Below are positions 1 through 9,670 of a stretch of DNA of 36,314 nt, in pieces. This stretch comes from Proteus terrae (GTDB taxonomy: Bacteria; Pseudomonadota; Gammaproteobacteria; Enterobacterales; Enterobacteriaceae). A model generated the notes under the pieces. It saw only the letters and a program-made list of their open reading frames with translations. It was not told the DNA's origin and made no database searches. Position 1 is the first letter of the stretch. Each line of letters opens with the position of its first letter. The stretch is from positions 1 through 36,314 of the forward strand of contig NZ_PENS01000022.1 in the NCBI RefSeq assembly GCF_003144325.1, written 5' to 3'. The position numbers and the translations under genes are program-made.

Positions 1-63
1 AAAGTAGCAAAGACACTTAGCTTGAACGAAGAGAAAGCAGCGTCATTTAGGCGCAGTCGGTAA
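1..63 (+). CDS. C-terminal end of an unidentified protein (partial)
   Basis: Of the three plus-strand frames only the first stays open from the window edge: 20 codons ending KAASFRRSR and a TAA. A hairpin terminator follows 23 bases later, which supports a real gene end. The tail is basic and too short to identify. In E. coli the region beyond trpA holds yciG and relatives, but nothing here matches those. The reading frame could be spurious. Confidence 0.4.
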   Translation, partial: KVAKTLSLNEEKAASFRRSR

Positions 64-86
64 TAAGCCCTTATAGGGCAAGAGCA

Positions 87-120
87 AACCACCCGTTTTA
101 CGGGTGGTTATGATTTTTAG
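87..120 (+). terminator. Intrinsic terminator after the partial gene
   Basis: A ten-pair stem with a TTT loop (AACCACCCGT / ACGGGTGGTT) is followed by a short T-rich stretch (ATGATTTTTA). It lies just downstream of the stop at 61-63. A smaller GCCC/GGGC hairpin lies at 67-79. Confidence 0.75.
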
Positions 121-372
121 TAAAAGTGCTTTATCTATCAAGAGATAGAAAGAAGTAAAAGAAGAATAAAAGAGGTTTAAGATAGGGCATGTTTATAAAA
201 AAATGAAGATCAAATTTAAATCAGTAAATGATTAATTATTCTTTTGAGTTGCTCTTTTTGTGAACGGTTATTGAGGCTAGGTAAAAATAACCTTTTTTTA
301 ATCCATTGGCGTTTTTTATAAAAATTGATCTGCTTTATGATAAAAGCAAATGCTGAAAGTGAAATACTTGGC
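121..372. other. AT-rich intergenic stretch, no gene seen
   Basis: Very AT-rich sequence between the terminator at 87-120 and the one at 373-399. No reading frame of convincing length, no RNA gene and no clear repeat is visible. A weak four-pair hairpin followed by seven T residues lies near 276-297, too weak to call. Confidence 0.5.
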
Positions 373-399
373 AAAAAAAGACCACCGAAAAGATGGTCT
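373..399 (-). terminator. Intrinsic terminator of the BON lipoprotein gene
   Basis: Read on the minus strand, AGACCA and TGGTCT form a stem around a nine-base loop, followed directly by seven T residues. It lies about 40 bases beyond the stop codon of the lipoprotein gene. Confidence 0.85.
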
Positions 400-438
400 A
401 AAAAGTAAGGCTAAAGGAAGACTAGAATAAAGAGAGGA

Positions 439-756
439 TCAGCGAATAACCATTGAGTTGATAACGCCTTTTACACCTGTAACTTTGCGTGTTGTTTCAA
501 TGGCACGATTAGCATCCGCTTGAGAAGAGACAAAACCACTGAGTTGAACTTTACCTTTAAATGTCTCGACGCTAATTTGTGTTGAGTTAAGATTTTTTTC
601 ACCTATTAGTGCAGTCTTAACTTTGGTGGTGATCACGGAGTCATCAAAATAACCCCCTGTACCTTCTGATGTTGCAGTAGGTGAACATGCAGATAAGGTA
701 AACGCCATAAGTAACGCCGCCATAACAGCGGATATTTTTGCCCATAGTTTCATCAT
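439..756 (-). CDS. Small BON-domain lipoprotein
   Basis: Predicted 105-residue envelope lipoprotein. The N-terminus has a short charged start, a hydrophobic stretch and a lipobox LSAC with the acylated cysteine at residue 24. The mature part is a single BON domain (about residues 40-105) with the usual pattern of a helix, then VKTALIGE, KGKVQLSGFV and a final TGVKGVINSM. BON domains (OsmY, DolP/YraP family) bind phospholipid surfaces and are often made under envelope stress; DolP has two such domains, this protein one. The start at 756 (two adjacent ATGs, 753 also possible) was chosen because AAGGAG lies four bases upstream. The frame stays open 35 codons further, but that part does not look like a protein start. 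It has its own terminator at 373-399, so it is probably monocistronic. The exact role is unknown. Confidence 0.85.
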   Translation of the reverse strand: MMKLWAKISAVMAALLMAFTLSACSPTATSEGTGGYFDDSVITTKVKTALIGEKNLNSTQISVETFKGKVQLSGFVSSQADANRAIETTRKVTGVKGVINSMVIR

Positions 757-975
757 AAAACTCCTTTTAATCACATTATTGATTGAGAATTTCTGAAGAG
801 AAAATATAAAGCGCTTTATGAAGTATGTGCAAAAAACAGAGTTTTGCCAAATTTTTATCAATACATTTCAAGTCTCTTGAAATAAGAGAAGAGGGAATAT
901 TGCGCCATTTTATGCGGGTTAAGCGGAAAAATAGGTAATAAAAAGCGTGAGTTAATCAGTGTAGATTTCAGAGTA

Positions 976-1016
976 ATCCGCTTAGAAAAATAGCCGGCTA
1001 TTCTTCTAAGGCGGAT
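976..1016 (-). terminator. Long imperfect inverted repeat after trpA, probable trp operon terminator
   Basis: ATCCGC-TTAGAA pairs with TTCTAAG-GCGGAT (one bulged base), enclosing a perfect 14-base palindrome AATAGCCGGCTATT. It begins 13 bases beyond the trpA stop. No long T run follows on the minus strand, so it may act as a Rho-related or RNA-stabilising hairpin rather than a classic intrinsic terminator. Confidence 0.55.
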
Positions 1017-1028
1017 CAAATAGGAAGG

Positions 1029-1835
1029 TTAGGCAATAGTTGCCGCTTTCATTTCTTTAACAAACTGAGTGAGTGCTTTAAGCATGACATCTGGTTGATG
1101 TAGGTTTTTCTCAATAATTTGCACAACCGCTGAGCCTGAAATTGCGCCAGCTGCACCATTGGCAATCGCTTCTTTAACTTGTTTAGGCTCTGAAATTCCA
1201 AATCCTTGTAATGCTGGAGGGGCATTATAGGTTTTTAGTTTGTCAGTAATATGTGTCAGCGATTGTTCTGCACGTTTATCTGTACCTGTTACACCGGCTC
1301 TTGATAGTAAATAGGTATAACCTTTACCTGATGCCGCTAATTCTTGTAAAAGTTCATCATCAGCATTAGGTGGGCAAATAAAAATAGGGCTGATATTGGC
1401 GCGTTGTGCTGCTTCACGGAACTCTTTTGATTCACGCAGAGGTACATCACCAATTAAGACGGAATCCACACCTGCTTGCTCGCATTTACCATAAAAATTA
1501 TCAATGCCATTACTAAAAACGAGGTTGGCATAAACTAATAGGCCAATAGGAATATTAGGATGTTTTTTACGTACACTTGCTAAAAGTGCAAAGCAGTCAG
1601 TAGGGGTTACACCTACATTTAGTGCTCGTAAATTAGCGCCTTGAATTGTAGGGCCATCAGCTAGTGGGTCGGAAAAGGGAATACCAATCTCTAATGCATC
1701 TGCACCACCTTCAATTAACGCATCAATTATTTGTAATGACAACTCAGGAGAAGGATCACCTAATGTGATAAAAGGAACGAATGCGCCTTGCTGTTTTTGT
1801 GCTAGTGTTTCAAAGCATACTTGATAACGGCTCAT
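1029..1835 (-). CDS. trpA: Tryptophan synthase alpha chain
   Basis: TrpA, 268 residues, the normal length. It cleaves indole-3-glycerol phosphate to indole and glyceraldehyde-3-phosphate and passes indole through the tunnel to TrpB in the cytosolic alpha2-beta2 complex. The TIM-barrel signature [17 protein letters not shown] is intact, with the catalytic Glu49 and Asp60 in place. The phosphate-binding GFGIS and GAISGSAVV motifs are present near the C-terminus. The ATG at 1833-1835 overlaps the trpB stop (TAATG), which indicates translational coupling, and GGAGAA lies just upstream. It is the last gene of the trp operon. Confidence 0.98.
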   Translation of the reverse strand: MSRYQVCFETLAQKQQGAFVPFITLGDPSPELSLQIIDALIEGGADALEIGIPFSDPLADGPTIQGANLRALNVGVTPTDCFALLASVRKKHPNIPIGLLVYANLVFSNGIDNFYGKCEQAGVDSVLIGDVPLRESKEFREAAQRANISPIFICPPNADDELLQELAASGKGYTYLLSRAGVTGTDKRAEQSLTHITDKLKTYNAPPALQGFGISEPKQVKEAIANGAAGAISGSAVVQIIEKNLHQPDVMLKALTQFVKEMKAATIA

Positions 1836-3025
1836 TAGATTTCTCCTCTTGCTGCTAAAATATCGTTTACAGTAAAAATATCTTTATCGCCACGACCGGA
1901 TAAGTTCACGATTAATAACTGTTCTTTGTCAGGATTTTGTGCAATTAATTTCAGTGCATAAGCCAATGCATGAGAAGATTCTAGAGCTGGAATGATCCCT
2001 TCACGGCGAGAAAGTGTTTTGAATGCTTCAATGGCTTCATCATCGGTAACAGAAACATAATCAGCACGACCAATGCTATTTAAATGTGCGTGCTGAGGCC
2101 CGACAGATGGGAAATCAAGACCTGCTGAAATTGAATATGACTCTTCAATTTGTCCTTCATCTGTCTGCATAATTGGGGATTTCATACCAAAATAGATCCC
2201 TAATTTACCATGTTTCAGTGGTGCGCCATGTTCACCAGTTTCAATACCTTTACCTGCAGGTTCAACACCAATCAATTGCACTGCAGTTTCAGGAATAAAG
2301 GAAGCAAATAAACCGATAGCATTAGAGCCACCGCCAATACAAGCGATAACCGCATCTGGTAGACGACCTTCACGCTCTAGAATTTGTGCTTTGGCTTCAT
2401 CACCAATCATACGTTGAAACTCACGGACAATTGTTGGATAAGGATGAGGGCCTGCCGCCGTTCCTAATAAGTAGTGCGCGCGATCGTAACAACCAGACCA
2501 GTCACGTAATGCCTCATTACAGGCATCTTTTAAGGTAGATGAACCACTGTGAACAGGAATAACCTCAGCACCCATTAAGCGCATACGAAATACGTTAGGT
2601 GATTGACGTTCGACGTCTTTCGCACCCATATAGATACGGCATTTCATATTAAGCAGTGCGCAGGCTAAAGCGGTTGCAACACCATGTTGACCAGCTCCCG
2701 TTTCTGCAATAATTTCAGTTTTACCCATACGTTTTGCTAGCAAGGCTTGACCTAATACTTGGTTAGTTTTATGAGCACCACCGTGTAGTAAATCTTCACG
2801 TTTTAGATATAAACGAGTTCGAGTGCCTTCTGTTAAATTACGGCAAAGCGTTAATGCCGTTGGTCTGCCCGCATAATTTTTTAATAAATCTTGGAATTCT
2901 TGCTGAAATGACGGATCGTTTTGCGCATCAATAAAAGCTTGTTCGAGTTGATCCAATGCTGGAATTAAGATTTCAGGTATATATTGGCCACCGAATTCGC
3001 CAAAGTAGGGGTTAAGTTTTCTCAT
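1835..3025 (-). CDS. trpB: Tryptophan synthase beta chain
   Basis: TrpB, 396 residues. PLP enzyme that condenses indole with serine to give tryptophan. The PLP lysine is Lys86 in the GGAHKTNQ motif; the phosphate-binding glycine loop [10 protein letters not shown] and the substrate loop ETGAGQHG are also present. The full length and N-terminus ([15 protein letters not shown]) agree with the E. coli protein. AGGATG lies upstream of the ATG. It is separated from trpCF by 39 bases, the widest gap among the structural trp genes, and overlaps trpA by one base. Confidence 0.98.
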   Translation of the reverse strand: MRKLNPYFGEFGGQYIPEILIPALDQLEQAFIDAQNDPSFQQEFQDLLKNYAGRPTALTLCRNLTEGTRTRLYLKREDLLHGGAHKTNQVLGQALLAKRMGKTEIIAETGAGQHGVATALACALLNMKCRIYMGAKDVERQSPNVFRMRLMGAEVIPVHSGSSTLKDACNEALRDWSGCYDRAHYLLGTAAGPHPYPTIVREFQRMIGDEAKAQILEREGRLPDAVIACIGGGSNAIGLFASFIPETAVQLIGVEPAGKGIETGEHGAPLKHGKLGIYFGMKSPIMQTDEGQIEESYSISAGLDFPSVGPQHAHLNSIGRADYVSVTDDEAIEAFKTLSRREGIIPALESSHALAYALKLIAQNPDKEQLLIVNLSGRGDKDIFTVNDILAARGEI

Positions 3026-3064
3026 TGTGATGTCATCCTGTTTAAAATTTTATCTTTGTGAAAT

Positions 3065-4420
3065 TTAGTTTAGCTGTAATTGTGCAAATACTTGATTCAG
3101 ACGTTGTTTATCTTTTATGCCAGGAGCTGATTCTACTCCAGAGTTAAAATCAAGCCCGATACAGCCTGTTTTAACCGCATCTAAACAATTTTCACTGTTA
3201 AGACCACCTGCAAGTAATGCTTTTTCACGTAATGTATTAGGAATTTTTTGCCAATTAAATGTTGTTCCTGTACCACCCGTTCCGTTATCAAGTACATATT
3301 TATTAACGAGAGCAGCGGGGTGAATATCAGTATGGTTTGCCATATTTATCGCTTGCCAAATTTCACAATTAGGTTGGATTTTCTGATGAAGTTGCTCAAT
3401 AAATTGCGCATCTTCTTGTCCATGTAATTGAATGGCAGATAAATTAAGTTTTTCGGCATAGTCACAAATAAGTTCAATAGGTTGATTTTGAAACACACCC
3501 ACAAACGCTAAGGGAGCTTGTGTTATTAACTTTTGTGCTTGTGACAATGTCACCTTACGCGGGGATTTCTCTGCGAAAATCAGCCCTGCATAATAAGCAC
3601 CAGCTTGATAAACCGCTTTTACATCTTGTGTACGAGTTAACCCGCACACTTTATGCTTTCCCAAAACTAGTGCTCTCACCGCTTGGTCGATATTGTCTTG
3701 TGACATTAAAGCACTGCCTACCAGAAAACCATTAGCATATTGGCTTAACTCTTGAACCTGCTGGTGGGTATGAATACCTGACTCACTGATCACGATTGCA
3801 TCTTGGGGCAATCCTTGGCTTAACTGCTGGGTACGAGCTAAATCGATAGAGAGATCACGCAAATCACGATTATTAATACCAATAACTTTGGCATTAAGAT
3901 TGATGGCACGTTGGCGCTCTTCTTCTGTGCTTACTTCGGTTAATACACCCATATTTAATTGATGAGCAACGGCTGATAGCGCACGATATTGCTCATCATC
4001 TAAGACAGAAAGCATTAATAAAATGGCATCTGCTTGATAAAAACGTGCTAAATAGATTTGGTATTCATCAATAATAAAGTCTTTGCACAAAACGGGCTGA
4101 TGAACAGTTTGACTGACTTGGCGTAAATAATCGAAGCTCCCTTGAAAATATTTTTCATCAGTTAATACAGAAATTGCAGCAGCATAAGGCTGATAAATTT
4201 TTGCAATCGTCGCGGGATCAAAATCAGCACGGATTAAGCCTTTTGATGGTGATGCTTTTTTACACTCTAAGATAAAAACAGTATTAGGCTGAGTTAATGC
4301 CTGATAAAACGAACGTGTTGATGGCTCTATTTGGTGCACAAATTCTGATAGCGGTTGGTTTGCTTTACGTACAATCAGATATTCAGCTTTATCTTTTACA
4401 ATGGCGTTTAATACAGTCAT
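3065..4420 (-). CDS. trpCF: Bifunctional indole-3-glycerol-phosphate synthase / phosphoribosylanthranilate isomerase
   Basis: Fused TrpC-TrpF of 451 residues carrying out the two steps between phosphoribosylanthranilate and indole-3-glycerol phosphate. The TrpC barrel spans about residues 1-253 with ILECKKASPSKG, the catalytic lysine region LCKDFI and GINNRDL. The TrpF barrel begins at about 254 with the catalytic cysteine in KVCGLTR, followed by FVGVFQNQ, LHGQED and LLAGGLN. The fusion is the normal arrangement in Enterobacterales. The TAA of trpD lies four bases before the ATG, so the two genes are closely coupled. Confidence 0.98.
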   Translation of the reverse strand: MTVLNAIVKDKAEYLIVRKANQPLSEFVHQIEPSTRSFYQALTQPNTVFILECKKASPSKGLIRADFDPATIAKIYQPYAAAISVLTDEKYFQGSFDYLRQVSQTVHQPVLCKDFIIDEYQIYLARFYQADAILLMLSVLDDEQYRALSAVAHQLNMGVLTEVSTEEERQRAINLNAKVIGINNRDLRDLSIDLARTQQLSQGLPQDAIVISESGIHTHQQVQELSQYANGFLVGSALMSQDNIDQAVRALVLGKHKVCGLTRTQDVKAVYQAGAYYAGLIFAEKSPRKVTLSQAQKLITQAPLAFVGVFQNQPIELICDYAEKLNLSAIQLHGQEDAQFIEQLHQKIQPNCEIWQAINMANHTDIHPAALVNKYVLDNGTGGTGTTFNWQKIPNTLREKALLAGGLNSENCLDAVKTGCIGLDFNSGVESAPGIKDKQRLNQVFAQLQLN

Positions 4421-4424
4421 GCTC

Positions 4425-5423
4425 TTATCCTCTTGCTGCTAATGCAGTTACACGATCTATTGCTTTACCGCTATAAATGGCGTGCATAGCAACTTCAGTA
4501 TTCATTTTTAAATCCTCTTGCCCATGTAAACGCATTAATAAAGCGACATTAGCTGCGACAGATTCGGTATGTGCTCTTTTTCCTTCACCTTGTAGTAAAT
4601 CTGCTAATAATTGACGGTTTACTTCAGGTGTACCACCTTCTAGATCAGTAATGGCACAAGGGCGAAGACCAAAATCACTTGGTGTGAGTTCATAACGTGT
4701 AATTTCACCATTATGTAATTCAGCGACTTGAGTAGGCGCATGTAATGAAACTTCATCCATTCCGCCACTGTGAACAACGGCAGCACGCTCATAACCTAAA
4801 ACTTTTAATGTATCTGCAATAGGCATCAATAACTCTGGGCTATATACACCAATTAATGCTAATGGTGGGCGAGCAGGGTTAATTAGAGGGCCTAATACAT
4901 TAAATAATGTGCGTGTTTTCAGTTGTTGGCGAACAGGGGCTGCAAAACGAAAACCACTGTGATATTGAGGTGCAAATAAAAAGCATAAACCCACTTCATC
5001 CAATAATTGGCGTGCATCATCAGCACTTCTGTCTAAAGGGATACCAAATGCCGCTAATAAATCAGAAGAGCCGGAGCGACTAGATACGCTACGATTACCG
5101 TGTTTCGCCACTTTGATACCTACTTCAGCTGCAACAAATGCGCTTGCTGTTGAAATATTAATACTATTGGCACCATCTCCCCCAGTGCCGACAATATCGC
5201 AAAAAGTGTAGTCAGGGCGAGGAAATGGTTGTGCATTTTCAAGTAATGCACGCGCTGCGCCAGCGATTTCTTGAGGATGTTCACCGCGCATTTTCATGCT
5301 GATCAAAACGGCCGCTAATTGTGATTCCGTTAACTCACCGCGAATAATGGCGCTAAACAGTGTTTGGCTTTCTTCTAATGTTAACTGTTGTGCGCTAAAT
5401 AATTTATTGAAGATAGTTTCCAT
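4425..5423 (-). CDS. trpD: Anthranilate phosphoribosyltransferase (stand-alone)
   Basis: TrpD, 332 residues. It transfers the phosphoribosyl group from PRPP to anthranilate. The PRPP-binding [14 protein letters not shown] (residues 79-92) and the KHGNRSVSS motif are intact, as are [10 protein letters not shown] and the HSGGMDE segment. In E. coli this domain is the C-terminal half of a TrpG-TrpD fusion; here it has its own start codon one base beyond the trpG stop, so the domains are separate proteins. The length matches stand-alone TrpD enzymes. Confidence 0.97.
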   Translation of the reverse strand: METIFNKLFSAQQLTLEESQTLFSAIIRGELTESQLAAVLISMKMRGEHPQEIAGAARALLENAQPFPRPDYTFCDIVGTGGDGANSINISTASAFVAAEVGIKVAKHGNRSVSSRSGSSDLLAAFGIPLDRSADDARQLLDEVGLCFLFAPQYHSGFRFAAPVRQQLKTRTLFNVLGPLINPARPPLALIGVYSPELLMPIADTLKVLGYERAAVVHSGGMDEVSLHAPTQVAELHNGEITRYELTPSDFGLRPCAITDLEGGTPEVNRQLLADLLQGEGKRAHTESVAANVALLMRLHGQEDLKMNTEVAMHAIYSGKAIDRVTALAARG

Positions 5424-5424
5424 T

Positions 5425-6018
5425 TTATGCGTCTCCTTTAGGAGTTAATGCCCATGCGATTGTTTGTTCTAAAAGTTGTGCGCCTTTTGTGGTTAAAATT
5501 GATTCTGGGTGAAACTGAAAACCACACGTTTTATGTTGACGGTGACGCACCGCCATAACAGTGTTATCGCACCAAGCATTAATAATGAGTTGTTCTGGAA
5601 CTTGTTCTCCTGAAAGCGAATGATAACGAGCAACGGGTAACGGGTTAGGTAAATTCACAAACATTTCGCTGTTATCGTGCTCAGCTAATGTCGCTTTGCC
5701 GTGTAAAATCTCTCCACATGAAGAAACTTTGCCACCGTAAGCCTCAATAATGGCTTGATGACCTAAGCAAATACCAATCACAGGTAATGTACCTAATACA
5801 CGTTTTAACAGTTCAGGCATACAACCTGCTTGTGAAGGTGCTCCTGGTCCCGGAGATAACAGTAAAATTGGGTTATCGAGCTCACGTAGTTTTTGTTCAA
5901 TAAAATCGGCAGTGACGCTATTGCGATAAATCACAACGTTATTGCCAAGGCTACGTAATTGATCTACAAGGTTATAAGTAAATGAGTCGATGTTATCGAG
6001 CAGTAAGATAGTTGCCAT
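5425..6018 (-). CDS. trpG: Anthranilate synthase glutamine amidotransferase component
   Basis: TrpG, 197 residues, class I glutamine amidotransferase that supplies ammonia to TrpE. The catalytic triad is visible: Cys84 in GICLGHQ, His170 and Glu172 in FQFHPES; the oxyanion-loop motif [10 protein letters not shown] is at about 53-62. The ATG at 6016-6018 was chosen because it overlaps the trpE stop (TAATG), has AGGAGG nine bases upstream, and gives [17 protein letters not shown] as in E. coli. An in-frame TTG two codons earlier is less likely. It is unfused to trpD, as in Serratia-type trp operons. Confidence 0.97.
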   Translation of the reverse strand: MATILLLDNIDSFTYNLVDQLRSLGNNVVIYRNSVTADFIEQKLRELDNPILLLSPGPGAPSQAGCMPELLKRVLGTLPVIGICLGHQAIIEAYGGKVSSCGEILHGKATLAEHDNSEMFVNLPNPLPVARYHSLSGEQVPEQLIINAWCDNTVMAVRHRQHKTCGFQFHPESILTTKGAQLLEQTIAWALTPKGDA

Positions 6019-7595
6019 TAGCAAGCCTCCTGCAGTTGTGTATCTGTATGAGCTTGTAAAATAGCGTTGACTACCGCTTGTGATTTATTACGTGTTTCTT
6101 CAGCTTCCATTTGAGGATCTGAATCAAGCACAATTCCAGCACCGACTTGAATAGTTGCAATATTATTTTCAACATAAGCAGAGCGAATAACTATGCAAGT
6201 ATCAAAATCACCTGCGCCGGTAAAATAGCCGATGGCACCACCGTAGCTACCACGTTTTGTTTTTTCATAACGGGCAATTAATTGCATTGCACTGACTTTG
6301 GGTGCGCCTGATAACGTTCCCATATTCATACAGGCTTGATAAGCATGGAAAATATCTAAGTCATCACGTAGTTTTCCTACGACTCTTGAAACTAAGTGCA
6401 TTACAAAAGCATAACGGTCAACTTTTGTTAATTCCGCGACATAACGGCTGCCTGCTTGGCAAATACGTGCCAAATCATTACGCGCTAAATCGACTAACAT
6501 TAAATGTTCAGAAAGCTCTTTCGTATCAGTGCGCATTTCAAGTTCAATTCGACTGTCTAAATCTGCATTAATCGAACCATCTGCATTACGTCCTCTTGGG
6601 CGAGTTCCTGCAATTGGGTAGATTTCAATTTGTCGATCGCTTGTTTGATATTTCAATGCACTTTCTGGTGATGCACCAAATACTGTGAATAAGGCATCTT
6701 GCATATAGAACAAATAAGGGCTTGGATTTTTCTCTTTCAACACTTGATAAGCGGCAAGTGGTGAAGGGCATGCAACTTGAAAGCGACGTGATGGAACAAC
6801 TTGGAAAATATCACCACGACGAATATAGGTTTTCATTGCTTCAACGATATCGCCATAACCTTTATCATCCATATTGCCTTGTATTGTTGATTCTGCTGCT
6901 GTTAAAGCACGGCGAATAGGGTGTTTTAATGGTTGTTTGGTCAGCGAGATTAACTCGGTTTGTCGCGAAGTGAGGCGTTGACACTCCGCTTTATCGTCAG
7001 TAAAAGCAATGGAGATTAACTGACTATCTTTATTCTGATGGTCGATAACAATTAATTGTTCTGCTAAGTAAAAGCAGTAGTCAGGGCATGAAAAAACAGT
7101 GTCTAATTCAGGAATAGGTTCAAATCCACTGACTAAATCGTAAGCAAATAAACCACCAACAAAAATAGCATTAGCATCTTTAGTGTCTTTATTAGCAAGA
7201 AAGAAGCGTAAAGCATCAAATACGCTGGCTGATTTTAATTTGCTTTCTTCATCAATATCTTGTGCAGGTGATGAAAAGGTAAAAATACACTGTTTATCGC
7301 TCTCTTGTGTTAAGAAAGCTTTTTCTTTTAGTGCGATTTTTAATGCAGGCAATAAAGCTTGTCCATTAACGCTTAATGCATCAATAGTGACTTGATTTTT
7401 TACTGCACTGATACGCAGTGCGCTATCAACAATTAACAAACTTTTTAAGTTTGCTTTCGTGTCAACTTGTGCAGATTCTAACAATAGTGTGTGATGTTTG
7501 TTTTCACATAATGTATTGAAAAGTAAAGTGGGTTCACTGTGGTAAGGCAGTGGCGTTGCCTTGGTTTTAAATGAGAATGCAAGTGATGTATTCAT
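6018..7595 (-). CDS. trpE: Anthranilate synthase component I
   Basis: TrpE, 525 residues. It converts chorismate and ammonia (from TrpG) to anthranilate, the first committed step. The N-terminal domain carries the feedback-inhibition LLES motif (residues 38-41), so tryptophan inhibition is expected to be retained. The C-terminal chorismate-binding domain shows [28 protein letters not shown] and GGAIGYF. It is the first structural gene after the leader peptide and attenuator and overlaps trpG by one base. The N-terminal 15 or so residues differ from E. coli, but the downstream alignment is clear. Confidence 0.98.
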   Translation of the reverse strand: MNTSLAFSFKTKATPLPYHSEPTLLFNTLCENKHHTLLLESAQVDTKANLKSLLIVDSALRISAVKNQVTIDALSVNGQALLPALKIALKEKAFLTQESDKQCIFTFSSPAQDIDEESKLKSASVFDALRFFLANKDTKDANAIFVGGLFAYDLVSGFEPIPELDTVFSCPDYCFYLAEQLIVIDHQNKDSQLISIAFTDDKAECQRLTSRQTELISLTKQPLKHPIRRALTAAESTIQGNMDDKGYGDIVEAMKTYIRRGDIFQVVPSRRFQVACPSPLAAYQVLKEKNPSPYLFYMQDALFTVFGASPESALKYQTSDRQIEIYPIAGTRPRGRNADGSINADLDSRIELEMRTDTKELSEHLMLVDLARNDLARICQAGSRYVAELTKVDRYAFVMHLVSRVVGKLRDDLDIFHAYQACMNMGTLSGAPKVSAMQLIARYEKTKRGSYGGAIGYFTGAGDFDTCIVIRSAYVENNIATIQVGAGIVLDSDPQMEAEETRNKSQAVVNAILQAHTDTQLQEAC

Positions 7596-7639
7596 TATTA
7601 TCGCTCTTTGTTATTTTTTACTAACTGTTTTTAATGCAT

Positions 7640-7664
7640 AAAAAAACCCGCGTAGGCGGGTTTT
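7640..7664 (-). terminator. trp operon attenuator (terminator hairpin)
   Basis: On the minus strand AAACCCG-CC pairs with G-CGGGTTT and is followed by seven T residues. It lies between the trpL stop and trpE, exactly where the E. coli trp attenuator sits. A competing pairing of GGGCGGTTT (near 7691-7702) with AAACCCGCC, with one bulged C, could form the antiterminator when ribosomes stall at the leader tryptophans; that pairing is inferred by eye. Confidence 0.9.
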
Positions 7665-7690
7665 AGATATCACTGACGTAAAGCCGGAGA

Positions 7691-7753
7691 TCAAACCGCC
7701 CATAAAAGAGTATTGCGCCACCAAAGAGCGATAAGACGTTGATTGATATTCAT
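7691..7753 (-). CDS. trpL: trp operon leader peptide
   Basis: A 20-residue reading frame, MNINQRLIALWWRNTLLWAV, with a strong AAGGAG five bases upstream of the ATG and a TGA stop at 7691-7693. It has tandem tryptophans at residues 11-12 and a third at 18. Position, size and Trp content match the role of TrpL: ribosome stalling at the Trp codons when charged tRNA-Trp is scarce prevents formation of the terminator at 7640-7664. E. coli TrpL is 14 residues with two tryptophans, so this leader is longer. Confidence 0.93.
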   Translation of the reverse strand: MNINQRLIALWWRNTLLWAV

Positions 7754-7808
7754 AACATCTCCTTACAGCTAACGACAGATAATAAGTTAATAGACTAGCT
7801 CGTGTTGT

Positions 7809-7842
7809 GTACTAGTAAACTGGATTGTGTTAGGTTCGTCAA
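7809..7842 (-). promoter_or_regulatory. trp promoter with overlapping TrpR operator
   Basis: On the minus strand a -35 TTGACG (7837-7842), a 17-base spacer and a -10 TTTACT (7814-7819) precede trpL. The -10 lies within CCAGTTTACTAGTAC (7809-7823), whose ACTAGTAC half matches the E. coli trp operator; the other half is degenerate. Repression by tryptophan-bound TrpR is therefore expected. The trpR gene is not in this window. Confidence 0.85.
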
Positions 7843-7901
7843 GTACTTTATGGCATACTCTTTAAAAATTATTACCTTGCTAAGATGAAAAGGGAGAAGC
7901 G

Positions 7902-8762
7902 ATGACAGAAGTGCTATCTGATTTAAGAGTGATTTATGATTTGCACAGCCACACTACCGCGTCAGATGGCGAGCTTTCACCAGAAGAATTGGTTGATAGA
8001 GCGATAGAACGTCAAATTAATGTCTTAGCGATAACTGATCACGATACAACGGCGGCGATTACTCCTGCTAATGATTATATTGCAGAAAAAAATCTGCCTC
8101 TTACCCTGATATCAGGTGTCGAAATATCGACTTTGTGGGAGAATATAGAAATCCATATTGTTGGATTGAATATTGATATCAACCATAACGCAATCAAGGC
8201 ACTTCTTTCGTCACAAAGCCAATGTCGCGAAACTCGAGCGATAATGATTGGTGAGAGATTAGAAAAAGCAGGTATTGCAAATGCATTTGAAGGGGCAAAA
8301 GCCTTAGCGCATGGTGGACAAGTGACAAGAGGACATTTTGCCCGTTTTCTCGTGAATGAAGGGCATGTTGCCTCAGTTAATAAAGTATTTAAACGGTATT
8401 TAGCAAAAGGTAAAACCGGTTATGTACCACCACAGTGGTGTTCGATCGGTGACGCTGTCACGGCAATTCATGAAGCTGGTGGTGTTGCAGTATTAGCGCA
8501 TCCGGGACGATATGGTCTATCCTCTAAATGGTTAAAACGATTAACGCTTTATTTTAAACAAATCGGTGGTGATGCAATCGAAGTGGCACAATGCCAACAA
8601 CCACCACAAGAACGGGAACAACACGCAGCATTAGCGCAACTTTATGGGTTAAAAGCTTCGTTAGGTTCTGATTTTCATCGCCCTTGCTCGTGGATAGAAT
8701 TGGGGCGTAATTTATGGTTACCCAGTGGCGTCGAACCTGTTTGGTCGCTATGGCAAGAGTAA
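7902..8762 (+). CDS. rnm: PHP-domain 5'-3' exoribonuclease (RNase AM)
   Basis: YciV/TrpH family, 286 residues, known in E. coli as Rnm (RNase AM), which trims 5' ends of rRNAs and degrades short RNAs and 3',5'-bisphosphonucleotides. The PHP metal-binding motifs are all present: YDLHSHTTASDG (residues 12-23), ITDHDT (44-49), GVEIS with Glu74, HIVGL, a HPGRY motif near residue 199 and GSDFHRP near the C-terminus. It starts divergently from the trp operon, about 150 bases from trpL, with GGGAGAAG before the ATG. The same rnm-trp divergence is found in E. coli. It is followed 24 bases later by yciO. Confidence 0.95.
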   Translation: MTEVLSDLRVIYDLHSHTTASDGELSPEELVDRAIERQINVLAITDHDTTAAITPANDYIAEKNLPLTLISGVEISTLWENIEIHIVGLNIDINHNAIKALLSSQSQCRETRAIMIGERLEKAGIANAFEGAKALAHGGQVTRGHFARFLVNEGHVASVNKVFKRYLAKGKTGYVPPQWCSIGDAVTAIHEAGGVAVLAHPGRYGLSSKWLKRLTLYFKQIGGDAIEVAQCQQPPQEREQHAALAQLYGLKASLGSDFHRPCSWIELGRNLWLPSGVEPVWSLWQE

Positions 8763-8786
8763 CATTAGAAATTCGTTGAGGGATGT

Positions 8787-9407
8787 ATGAGCCAACTTTT
8801 TTATATTCACCCTGATAATCCGCAGGCTCGTTTAATTGAACAAAGTGCTGATATTTTACGCAAAGGCGGTGTGGTGATTTATCCAACAGATTCTGGCTAT
8901 GCTATTGGCTGTTGTTTAGAAAATAAAGATGCAATGACGCGAATTTGTCGTATTCGCCAATTAGATAAAAACCACAATTTCACACTGATGTGCCGTGATT
9001 TGTCTGAAATCGCTAACTACGCTTATGTTGATAATGTGGTGTTTCGCTTAATAAAAAACAATACCCCAGGTAATTACACCTTTATCCTAAAAGCAACTAA
9101 AGATGTACCAAAGCGTTTGATGAATGATAAACGTAAAACCATAGGCTTACGTGTTCCTTCTAACCCAATTGCATTGGCATTGTTAGAAAATATTGGTGAG
9201 CCATTAATGTCAACGAGCCTGATTTTACCGGGCAATGATTTTGCAGAATCTGATCCGGAAGAAATCGAAGATTTATTAAGTAAACAAGTTGATTTGGTGA
9301 TCCACGGTGGTTATTTAGGACAAAAACCGACAACGGTCATTGATTTAACGGAAGATACCCCTGTTATCGTACGTGAAGGTACGGGTGATATTACGCCATT
9401 TCAGTAA
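8787..9407 (+). CDS. yciO: YrdC/Sua5-family protein YciO
   Basis: 206 residues, a single YrdC-like domain as in E. coli YciO. YrdC and Sua5 make threonylcarbamoyl-AMP for the t6A modification of tRNA; YciO resembles them, but its physiological role is less settled. Visible landmarks are the KGGVVIYPTDSGYAIGC nucleotide-binding segment, the RIRQLDKNHNFTLMC stretch, KRKTIGLRVPSNP and EPLMSTSL. Probably co-transcribed with rnm; GAGGGA lies before the ATG. Length is typical. Confidence 0.95.
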   Translation: MSQLFYIHPDNPQARLIEQSADILRKGGVVIYPTDSGYAIGCCLENKDAMTRICRIRQLDKNHNFTLMCRDLSEIANYAYVDNVVFRLIKNNTPGNYTFILKATKDVPKRLMNDKRKTIGLRVPSNPIALALLENIGEPLMSTSLILPGNDFAESDPEEIEDLLSKQVDLVIHGGYLGQKPTTVIDLTEDTPVIVREGTGDITPFQ

Positions 9408-9670
9408 GCAATTTGGTTGATTATACTAAATTGGGAGTAAATGATTCGATAGTGAAGAAATTTATCACGAGATAAAGAGATAAAAGGTGAAGGGATCTAT
9501 CGCTTGTGTTAAATTTATACATCGCGATAAAAATCACGGTGACTGTTTTTGATATCGGTTATACCAACGCGCATTTTAAGCGCTAAGCACAGTAACTTGA
9601 TAAGCAGACAAACGGTTAAGCTGTCATTATAGTTTTGCCAACATCGTTTTATCGGCACTATTTATTATCG
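9408..9670. other. Intergenic region between yciO and rluB, first part
   Basis: No gene seen. It contains a few small inverted repeats (for example TTATC around 9463, GCGC pairs at 9570-9583), none strong enough to name. A promoter for rluB is expected in this gap, but I could not fix one with confidence. Confidence 0.4.

Noticed and set aside
276-297. Weak hairpin with a T run as a small RNA end
   Set aside because: Only four pairs, in AT-rich DNA where such runs are frequent.
757-861. N-terminal extension of the BON lipoprotein (35 extra residues)
   Set aside because: It would hide the lipoprotein signal peptide, and a strong ribosome site sits directly before the ATG at 756.
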